From: Rhizobium jaguaris
GTDB taxonomy: Bacteria > Pseudomonadota > Alphaproteobacteria > Rhizobiales > Rhizobiaceae
Direction of reading: 5' to 3'
DNA: 64,000 nt
NCBI RefSeq assembly: GCF_003627755.1
Contig: NZ_CP032696.1
Coordinates: forward strand, 248,001 to 312,000
The first letter of the stretch is position 1; every line of letters begins with the position of its first letter. The notes under the pieces are model-generated. The model had not been told where the DNA came from and did no database searches. It saw only the letters and a list, made by a program, of their open reading frames with translations. Shown one piece after another: positions 57,133-64,000 of this stretch. The position numbers and the translations under genes were made by a program.

Positions 57133-58275
57133 ATGTCATCGCGCAGCATAGATACCGTCGCGCTCCTTAAGGACCTCGTTAAAATTGAGAGTATAAATCC
57201 ATCACTCTCGCCGAAGGGAAGCGGAGAACAGCGGGTTGCCGATTATCTCGAAAGGTTCTGCAAAGACAACAACCTTGCTTACGAGTTACAGCATGTGGTT
57301 GAAGGAAGGTCAAACTTCTTGACGTGGGTCCCGGGAAAGGATCCGGATCGGCGCGTGCTATTCGTAGCCCATATGGACACTGTGCCGACCGACAATTGGG
57401 CCTCAGATCCGTTTTCCGCCGAGCAGAAAGACGGTCGGGTGTATGGTCGCGGGAGTTGTGACACGAAAGGTTCCCTTTCGGCGATGTTAGTTGCCCTCAG
57501 TACTTTCGGAGATCGGCAGCCCAACGCCACTATTGTAGTTGCCGCCAGCATCGACGAGGAGTATCGGAAGATTGGTGCCCGGGCGATCGCCTTTTCCGGA
57601 ACCACCTACGAGGCGGCAGTTGTAGGGGAGCCGACAGAACTGGAACTCGTAGTCGCTCATAAGGGCTCGGTCCGCTGGCAAATTGAGGTTCAGGGAGTTC
57701 CGGCGCACACATCGAAACCTCATCTCGGCGTCAACGCAATTACGGGCATGGCCAAGGTCATTTTGGCACTTAGCGAACATGGCCAGGACCTAGCCTCTCG
57801 GACGCAACCATTGGTCACTCCTCCAACTCTAACAGTAAGCCTTATCGAAGGTGGATTGGAACTAACGACTGTTCCCCCGTCGTGCCGCATCTGGGTGGAC
57901 AGGCGCTTGGTCCCCGGCGAACGACCAGACCAAGCCTTACAAGAGGTTGAGAGCATACTGCAGGCTCTGCGCGAACGCGAGAGTATAAATGTCCGTTCCT
58001 TGCTTCCCGCACTCGAAGACCCGGCTCCGAACAGCTCCGAAACGAGTAAAATTGCTGCCGTAGCAGCGCGCGCGTGCGCTGAGGTCGCGGGGACCGGAAC
58101 ATATACTGGAGTTCCTTACGGGACTGACGCTAGTCAGCTATCGCTAGCGGGCATTCCATGCATCGTTCTGGGCCCAGGAAGTATTGATCGCGCCCACACG
58201 GACAATGAGTACGTCGAAATGGACCAATTAGCGAATTCGGTCGAAATTTATCAACGCATTATGCTGAGCTATTGA
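57133..58275 (+). CDS. ArgE/DapE-type M20 deacetylase
   Basis: A 380-residue metallopeptidase-type deacylase. Metal ligands are in F-V-A-H-M-D-T-V-P (about residue 83), G-R-G-S-C-D-T-K-G, S-I-D-E-E-Y and V-V-G-E-P-T-E-L, and near the end A-H-T-D-N-E-Y-V. The closest families are acetylornithine deacetylase and succinyl-diaminopimelate desuccinylase. N-acetyl-diaminobutyrate, the product of ectoine hydrolase, is a one-carbon shorter homologue of N-acetylornithine. The gene lies just upstream of the ectoine-hydrolase-type gene at 58822, so a DoeB-like role is an attractive inference. Confidence 0.87.
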   Translation: MSSRSIDTVALLKDLVKIESINPSLSPKGSGEQRVADYLERFCKDNNLAYELQHVVEGRSNFLTWVPGKDPDRRVLFVAHMDTVPTDNWASDPFSAEQKDGRVYGRGSCDTKGSLSAMLVALSTFGDRQPNATIVVAASIDEEYRKIGARAIAFSGTTYEAAVVGEPTELELVVAHKGSVRWQIEVQGVPAHTSKPHLGVNAITGMAKVILALSEHGQDLASRTQPLVTPPTLTVSLIEGGLELTTVPPSCRIWVDRRLVPGERPDQALQEVESILQALRERESINVRSLLPALEDPAPNSSETSKIAAVAARACAEVAGTGTYTGVPYGTDASQLSLAGIPCIVLGPGSIDRAHTDNEYVEMDQLANSVEIYQRIMLSY

Positions 58276-58821
58276 CAACACACTTACTGCGGCACGAAGG
58301 CAATACCGTATATCAACTTCCTTGTGCCGCTGGCGACCTGATCGCTCCCTCAGCATCCTAAAGGTGTGGCGGAAACCGCCGCACCGACAACTTATGAATA
58401 TGCCGCTTGTCATAATCGTGAGCATGATCTGTTCTGCGATACCGCCGACGCGGCGACGATTAGCTCGGTCAATCACAGCCTAATGTTCACTTGCCGAACT
58501 CCAAGTGTTGAACCATTAGCCTGGTTGTGCCACGTGTTCACTGTTGACCTTAGGCGCTGTCGGTGCGGACAACGAGGACCTGCTATACCTCGATTTTGCC
58601 AGCACATCCACGGCCTGATCGAGCCAGCCGCCACACTAATCCGCAGATGATGCCTGTGAAATGGGATGCCGCGACTGAGCGCTTCACAAAGTCGCAGGAA
58701 TTGTGCGGAAGACGACGCATTGGGCAGAATTTCTGCATAAAGGGCGTAGCAGGCGACTGAAGTGTCATTGCGATCACTGCTAGATTCTCGAAGGAGAAGC
58801 TTCAAACTCAAGGATAGGTAG
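58276..58821. other. Intergenic, no supported gene
   Basis: About 545 bases with several short frames on both strands but no protein family or structured element that I recognise. An AAGGA-type sequence before 58822 is the ribosome-binding site of the next gene. Confidence 0.4.
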
Positions 58822-60000
58822 ATGAAAGTTCCGGGTATGAACGACGCCGTTGTTCAAAAAGATCTCGCATTTCCAGTCGAGGAATTTCAAAGGCGCCTGA
58901 AAGTAGTCCGCCAAGAAATGGCAGAAAGAGGACTTGACCTTCTGGTCGTGAGCACGCCCGAAAACATTTATTACATGAGCGGCTATCACACCGTCGGATA
59001 TTTCAGCAGCCAGTTCCTATTGGTCCCTATTTCCGGTGACCCGGTGCATATCACCCGTGGCATCGAGGAAACTAACGTCAAAGTTTTGTCTTGGATAGAA
59101 CAGTCCACAAGCTACATGGACCATGAGGTGCCGATCGAACTGCTGGTCGACACCATACGCAAGATGGGCTGCGCTGACGCGGTAATCGGTGTCGAAAAAA
59201 TCAGTTGGTTTCTGTCAATTGTTGATTATGAACGTCTGAGAGAGATGCTCGTTGGTGCCAAGTTTCAAGACGGCTCGTTCACGGTGGAGAGTTCACGAGT
59301 TGTCAAGTCAGATCTGGAACTGGAATATATACGCCAGGCCGCTCGTATAGCGGAAGTTGGGATGGAGATGGGGATATCTCAGATCCGTGCAGGCGCCAAT
59401 GAAAACGACATTGCGGCGGAAATTCAGCGGGCCGTCACGAGTATGGGGAGCGAATATCCGGGTCTGCCTGTTTTTGTCTCGTCAGGCGTTCGGACAAGCC
59501 AAGCCCATGCGACATGGGCCGGAAGACGGGTTCAAGAGGGTGATCCCGTACTGCTCGAAATTTCTGGTTGCGTGCATCGTTACAGCGCAGCCCTGATGCG
59601 ATTTATCCTGGTCAAACCGGCCAATCGCGAGATGGAGCGAATGGAAGAGGTATCGCGAAAGGCTCTTGAGAAAATGATCAGCGCCATTCGGCCAGGCCGA
59701 CCGTTGGGAGAGGTTTGGGATGTTTGGTCGTCTGCCGTTACCGAGGGTGGCTATGAAGGTCGTTTCAAACGGACCGGGTATTCCATCGGCATTAATTTTC
59801 CCCCGGACTGGGGCGAAGGCTACATTCTATCCTTTAAGCGCGGGGAAACGCGGACGTTGCGCCCTAACATGACGTTCCATATTCCTTCCTTGGTCAAGGT
59901 ATTCGGTTTCGCGGACGCCGGCACGAGCGAAACAGTTCGAGTCACGGAAACAGGGTGCGAAATCCTTACGAATTTCCCACGGCAACTTCACGTTCGTTAA
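58822..60000 (+). CDS. doeA: Ectoine hydrolase-like M24-family protein (DoeA/EutD)
   Basis: 392 residues with a creatinase-type N-terminal domain (F-Q-R-R-L, Y-Y-M-S-G-Y-H-T-V-G-Y) and a pita-bread C-terminal domain. The segment R-T-G-Y-S-I-G-I-N-F-P-P-D-W-G-E-G followed by M-T-F-H-I-P is characteristic of ectoine/hydroxyectoine hydrolase rather than Xaa-Pro peptidase. It opens the ectoine ring to N-acetyl-diaminobutyrate. Most canonical M24 metal ligands are changed: the first Asp is Glu (L-L-E-I-S-G), the second is Ala (Y-S-A-A-L), and the His of G-H is Tyr-Ser. That also separates it from metal-dependent peptidases. Confidence 0.82.
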   Translation: MKVPGMNDAVVQKDLAFPVEEFQRRLKVVRQEMAERGLDLLVVSTPENIYYMSGYHTVGYFSSQFLLVPISGDPVHITRGIEETNVKVLSWIEQSTSYMDHEVPIELLVDTIRKMGCADAVIGVEKISWFLSIVDYERLREMLVGAKFQDGSFTVESSRVVKSDLELEYIRQAARIAEVGMEMGISQIRAGANENDIAAEIQRAVTSMGSEYPGLPVFVSSGVRTSQAHATWAGRRVQEGDPVLLEISGCVHRYSAALMRFILVKPANREMERMEEVSRKALEKMISAIRPGRPLGEVWDVWSSAVTEGGYEGRFKRTGYSIGINFPPDWGEGYILSFKRGETRTLRPNMTFHIPSLVKVFGFADAGTSETVRVTETGCEILTNFPRQLHVR

Positions 60001-60789
60001 GACCATCCCATCCCGGGCTCGCGGCTAGATCAATCAATTTGGTTCGCGAGTCTGGACGCAATGAACGATCCTCTGCAACGGTCGGCGCTCTTCCTCATGT
60101 TGAGTTGGGCGTCCACTTTTCTGTTCCAACGGCATAAACATTACGTCGAAATTCCGTTGACTTTCTTGGCTCGTGTAAGACCAAAAATTCGAAGTGTGGC
60201 TGATATTTCGGCTCACAAATCCGGATATGTTGCAAGCAAGATAGTTCATCGCATCGCCTTTTTATTTTGCGTATCACCTGTGGTGCAGATGCCGTTCCGG
60301 TCGTTCAGCTTTTTCGTTGTTCCCGAGCTCTGTGACCACGCGTCACCCTAAGCTGAAAGCTTCGCGGAACCGATCAAAGGCGACATCCCTCATAATGACA
60401 GTGTGATTTGTTAGCGTGATCGTACAACCGCGGGATTTCCGGAACTGGGAAGCGACCACGTTGGCGGCGATGGGATTTCGTCAACCTGTAGGATCCCGCC
60501 TCCCAACTGAACTCGTGTATCGCATGGATGGAGAACTGCGTCCTCGAGCGTAACTGTCAAAACCGAGGCTTCTTTTCAGGGACCGAGTCAAATTCCAGCA
60601 TTTCGGTCGCCAATTTCGCCGAATTTGAGCATAGAAGAGACCCTTGACGCAGCCGGCAGCCGCGGGGCGTCGTGTATTGTTTGCTTAGTTGACAGAGCTG
60701 GAACACACCGCACGTAGCGGTCTGATCCCAAAAGCTTTGGAGTGAGAAATGCAGGCGTTGCGCCGCCGCGGACTTAAGGGAAAGCAATT
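60001..60789. other. 790-base gap, no supported gene
   Basis: Lower-GC stretch before the high-GC aminotransferase gene. A near-match to a NifA site (TGT, 11 bases, ACA) occurs around 60680-60696 but the spacing is wrong and no -24/-12 element follows. Confidence 0.45.
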
Positions 60790-62193
60790 ATGACCATCAA
60801 TATCAAAGACATCGCTGAGAAGGACCGCAACTCGGTCCTGCACCCTTTCACGCAGCTGAAGGATTTCGCCACCGGCAAGCTCGGCGAGCCGACGATCGTC
60901 GAGATGGGCAAGGGGATCCGCATCCAGGATGCCCATGGCAACCAGCTGATCGACGGCTTTGCCGGTCTTTACTGCGTCAACGTCGGCTACGGCCGCACCG
61001 AGGTTGCCGAGGCGATCTCGCGTCAGGCCTATCGGCTGGCCTATTATCACTCCTACGCCGCGCACACGACCGATGAGCTGGCCATTCTCTCCGACCGCCT
61101 CGTGAAGATGGCGCCCGGCAAGATGAGCAAGGTGTTTTACGGCATGTCCGGCTCGGACGCCAACGAGACCCAGGCCAAGCTCGTCTGGTACTACAACAAC
61201 CTGCGCAGCAAGCCGACCAAGAAGAAGATCATCTCGCGGGAACGCGGCTATCACGGCTGCAGCGTCGTTTCCGGCTCAATGACCGGGATGAGCTTCTATC
61301 ACGACCATATGGATTTGCCTCTACCGCAGATCGATCATACCGGTGTCCCGCACCACTACTGGGGCGCCAACCCCGGCGAGACCGAACGCGAATTCTCGGC
61401 CCGTCGTGCCGCAGAGCTCGACGAGATGATCGAGACGCTTGGTCCGGATAATGTCGGCGCCTTCATCGCCGAGCCCGTGCTTGGTACGGGCGGCATCACG
61501 CCGCCGCCGGAAGGCTATTGGGAAGCGATCCAGGCGGTGCTCAAGAAGCACGACGTTCTACTGATCGCCGACGAAGTCATCACCGGCTTTGGCCGCACCG
61601 GGTCGATGTTCGGCTCGCAGCATTACGGGATCGAACCTGACCTGATCACCGTCGCCAAGGGCCTGACCTCGGCCTACTTCCCGCTTTCGGCCTCGATCGT
61701 TGGTGAGAAGGTCTACAAGGTGATGGAAGAGGGGGCCGACAAGGTCGGTGCCTTCTCGCATGGTTACACCTATTCCGGCCACCCGATCGGCGCGGCAGCC
61801 GCAAACGCGGTCCTCGACATCGTCGAGAAGGAAAACCTGCCCGGCAACGCCCGCGAAGTCGGTGCCTATTTCCAGGCTCAGCTCAAGGAAAAGTTCGCAC
61901 AGCTGCCGATCGTCGGTGAAGTGCGTGGCGTTGGCTTGATGGGCGCGATCGAGTTCGTCGCAGACCGTGAGAACAAGACACGTTTCGATCCGTCGCTGAA
62001 GGTCGGTGCCCGCGTCTCCAAGGCAGCCCGCGACCGTGGCCTCATCGCCCGCGCCATGCCGCATGGTGATATCCTCGGCTTTGCCCCGCCGCTTGTCACC
62101 ACAAAGGCGGAAATCGACGAGATCGTCTCCATCGCCGAGAAGGCGGTGCGCTGCGTGATCGACGACCTCGTTCTCAACGGCGAGAAAATCTGA
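60790..62193 (+). CDS. Class III PLP aminotransferase (omega-amino acid/GABA-type)
   Basis: 467 residues. Landmarks are G-F-A-G-L-Y-C-V-N-V-G-Y-G near residue 57, M-S-G-S-D-A-N-E-T (about residue 120), the aspartate in L-L-I-A-D-E-V-I-T-G-F-G-R and the PLP lysine in I-T-V-A-K-G-L-T-S-A-Y. The family uses pyruvate or 2-oxoglutarate and amines such as GABA, beta-alanine or putrescine. Because an aldehyde dehydrogenase gene follows 161 bases later, a transamination-oxidation pair making a dicarboxylate (for example GABA to succinate) is likely. AAGGGAAAG precedes the start. GC content and codon use look like core-genome genes rather than like neighbours. Confidence 0.88.
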   Translation: MTINIKDIAEKDRNSVLHPFTQLKDFATGKLGEPTIVEMGKGIRIQDAHGNQLIDGFAGLYCVNVGYGRTEVAEAISRQAYRLAYYHSYAAHTTDELAILSDRLVKMAPGKMSKVFYGMSGSDANETQAKLVWYYNNLRSKPTKKKIISRERGYHGCSVVSGSMTGMSFYHDHMDLPLPQIDHTGVPHHYWGANPGETEREFSARRAAELDEMIETLGPDNVGAFIAEPVLGTGGITPPPEGYWEAIQAVLKKHDVLLIADEVITGFGRTGSMFGSQHYGIEPDLITVAKGLTSAYFPLSASIVGEKVYKVMEEGADKVGAFSHGYTYSGHPIGAAAANAVLDIVEKENLPGNAREVGAYFQAQLKEKFAQLPIVGEVRGVGLMGAIEFVADRENKTRFDPSLKVGARVSKAARDRGLIARAMPHGDILGFAPPLVTTKAEIDEIVSIAEKAVRCVIDDLVLNGEKI

Positions 62194-62354
62194 GTTAAGG
62201 CGACCGGTACTGTTCTGGTCGAGCTCGAACGACCGGTCGCCATCGACCCATGCAATCGGATTCTGACAGGGCAGGGGAATCCACTTCCTGCCCTGATCGA
62301 GAAGCTCAACCGTCGCGCGGCTTTGCGCACCATCAACAGAGAGGAAGCCGGCCT

Positions 62355-63773
62355 ATGACCGCTGCCAAACTTCATGTCACGACCAGCTTGGCACCGATCA
62401 CCGTCCATAGCCCCTATGACGGATCTGTGCTGGGAACGATTGACGCCACCGATGCCAGCGAGATCGGCGAACTCATCGCCCGCGCCCGGCGCGGCGCCGA
62501 ATTGTCGCGCAATCTGCCGAGACATAAGCGCGCAAGCATTCTCGAAGGGGCCGCTCAACTCATCGAGCGCCGTCGCGACGTCTTTGCCGAAACCATCGTG
62601 CGCGAGGCCGGCAAGACGATCGTCCAGGCGCGCAAGGAAGTGCTCCGTTGCATCAACACGCTCAAGCTGTCTGCCGAAGAGGCTAAGCGCAATGCCGGCG
62701 AAATCGTGCCTTTCGATGCCTATACCGGATCGGAACAGCGCCAGGGTTGGTTCACCCGCGAGCCGCTCGGCATCATCACCGCCATCACCCCCTACAACGA
62801 TCCGTTGAACCTCGTCGCTCACAAGCTCGGCCCGGCGATTGCCGGCGGCAATGCCGTGCTCTTGAAGCCGTCGAACCTGACGCCGTTTTCGGCGATCAGG
62901 CTGGTCGAGGTGCTTGTGGAAGCGGGCTTGCCGAAGGAGATCATCACCACCGCTCACGGCGACCGGGAATTGGTGACGGCTCTGATCTCCGAACGTGACG
63001 TGCGCATGGTGTCGTTCACCGGCGGCTTTGCCACCGGCGAGGCAATCAGCCGCAAGGCCGGCCTCAAGAAACTGGCGATGGAACTCGGCGGCAATGCTCC
63101 CGTCATCGTCATGGATGACTGCGACTTCGACATGGCGGTTGAAGGCTGCGTTTCCGGCGCCTTCTGGGCGGCTGGCCAGAATTGCATCGGCGCTCAGCGT
63201 GTGCTAATCCAAGCAGGGCTTTACGAGCGGTTCCGCGATGCCTCTGTCGCCGCAACGAAGAAGCTGAAGGCCGGCGATCCGCTGCTCGAAGGTACCGATG
63301 TCGGTCCGATGATCTCGAAGGAAGTTGCGGAACGCACCGAAGCAGCGGTCAATGAGGCCATTGTTGCCGGCGCGAAATTGCTTTGCGGCCACAAGCGTGA
63401 GGGATCGCTCTACCACCCGACGGTACTCGAGGGCACGCCGACGACCTGCCGCCTGTGGCAGGAAGAAGTGTTTGCTCCTGTCGTCGTGCTCGCGCCCTTC
63501 GAGACGCTCGATGAAGCGATCGAGATGGCCAACGATCCGGACTACAGCCTGCATGCCGGCATCTTCACCAGCAACCTCAATGTCGCGCTTGAGGCGGCGA
63601 ACAGGATCGAGGCCGGAGGCGTGATGATCAACGACTCTTCGGACTATCGCTTCGATGCCATGCCATTCGGCGGCTTCAAATACGGCAGCATGGGCCGGGA
63701 AGGCGTCCGTTTCGCCTACGAGGAAATGACCCAGCCCAAGGTGGTTTGCATCAATCGGCCCTACAGGTTCTAA
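62355..63773 (+). CDS. Aldehyde dehydrogenase (semialdehyde type)
   Basis: 472 residues. Features are [10 protein letters not shown] (nucleotide site), L-L-K-P-S-N-L-T-P, the general base in M-E-L-G-G-N-A-P, the catalytic cysteine in A-G-Q-N-C-I-G-A-Q (about residue 285) and E-E-V-F-A-P-V-V. It resembles succinate- or phosphonoacetaldehyde-type semialdehyde dehydrogenases. The ATG at 62355 has AGAGGAA upstream; the longer frame from 62250 lacks similarity. Probably acts on the aldehyde made by the preceding aminotransferase. Confidence 0.88.
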   Translation: MTAAKLHVTTSLAPITVHSPYDGSVLGTIDATDASEIGELIARARRGAELSRNLPRHKRASILEGAAQLIERRRDVFAETIVREAGKTIVQARKEVLRCINTLKLSAEEAKRNAGEIVPFDAYTGSEQRQGWFTREPLGIITAITPYNDPLNLVAHKLGPAIAGGNAVLLKPSNLTPFSAIRLVEVLVEAGLPKEIITTAHGDRELVTALISERDVRMVSFTGGFATGEAISRKAGLKKLAMELGGNAPVIVMDDCDFDMAVEGCVSGAFWAAGQNCIGAQRVLIQAGLYERFRDASVAATKKLKAGDPLLEGTDVGPMISKEVAERTEAAVNEAIVAGAKLLCGHKREGSLYHPTVLEGTPTTCRLWQEEVFAPVVVLAPFETLDEAIEMANDPDYSLHAGIFTSNLNVALEAANRIEAGGVMINDSSDYRFDAMPFGGFKYGSMGREGVRFAYEEMTQPKVVCINRPYRF

Positions 63774-64000
63774 CCCGTGCGTTCTGAGGACACCATGAGC
63801 GCGAAAGCAGGAACTAGACTGGGAATCAAATACGCAACCAAGCGAACGGTTCACGCCTCCCAAGGCAACCAGGCTGTCGCCGAGCACGTTTCGGTGACAG
63901 CCATTTCGCTTGCGTAATTCATTCGTCCGAGAGCTGCTCGCAATCGCGTCAGAAGAAACGAACCAACGGCAGAGCATTGGTTCCCGCGAGGCAGTGAGCT
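63774..64000. other. Window end, no supported gene
   Basis: Short stretch after the aldehyde dehydrogenase. No gene start with a clear family was seen before the window ends. Confidence 0.4.

Noticed and set aside
60680..60696. Possible NifA site upstream of the class III aminotransferase
   Set aside because: Spacing is 11 instead of 10 bases and no -24/-12 element follows.

Overview
The window reads as part of the symbiotic replicon (plasmid or island) of a nitrogen-fixing rhizobium (Alphaproteobacteria, Rhizobiales). The support is a nodD-type regulator with a nod-box-like site, a complete nifHDKENX block with its accessory genes, a NifA/sigma-54-controlled ACC deaminase gene, rhizobial-style polyamine/ectoine transport and catabolism genes, and a dense patchwork of insertion sequences and broken genes. 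I cannot fix the species from sequence reading alone.

Layout. 0-7 kb: a proteasome-like Ntn hydrolase, a second copy of a nifH-type promoter, a prolyl oligopeptidase, an amidohydrolase remnant and a PhyH-type dioxygenase. 7-8 kb: nodD, with a nod-box-like sequence overlapping its start and pointing left. 8.2-17.4 kb: the nif block nifH-nifD-nifK-nifE-nifN-nifX-DUF269-DUF683-fdxB-syrA-like, behind a clear NifA activator site and a -24/-12 promoter. 17.4-21.2 kb: acdS with its own NifA site and -24/-12 promoter, facing a diaminobutyrate aminotransferase gene and an OmpR-type regulator. 22.3-33 kb: a nested mobile-element zone. One serine-recombinase element (itself split by an IS3 element) sits inside an IS110 gene. 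A second, intact recombinase element sits inside a group II intron reverse transcriptase, and that intron lies in an IS66 remnant.

33-60 kb: catabolic genes, mostly on the minus strand. They include a succinate-semialdehyde-dehydrogenase-like gene, adk, the ectoine-type ABC transporter ehuBCDA and eutA, then a graveyard of fragments (aroE, IS630, intron RT, a dehydrogenase E1 alpha/SDR chimera, a SDR and a VOC protein). After these comes a second minus-strand group: lrp, orphan ehuB, a second diaminobutyrate aminotransferase, an aldehyde dehydrogenase and an M20 amidohydrolase. On the plus strand lie a UPF0262 gene, glutamate dehydrogenase, a GNAT acetyltransferase, a class V aminotransferase, an ArgE/DapE-type deacetylase and an ectoine-hydrolase-type M24 protein. 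60.8-63.8 kb: an intact class III aminotransferase and an aldehyde dehydrogenase.

How it may work together: nif genes and acdS are expressed in bacteroids through NifA and sigma-54. The Ehu/Eut/Doe-like genes could import ectoine-like compatible solutes, open the ring (58.8 kb), deacetylate (57.1 or 44.9 kb), transaminate diaminobutyrate (18.8 or 47.8 kb) and oxidise aspartate semialdehyde to aspartate (46.2 kb), with glutamate dehydrogenase recycling the amino donor. That assignment is inference from family resemblance and gene order.
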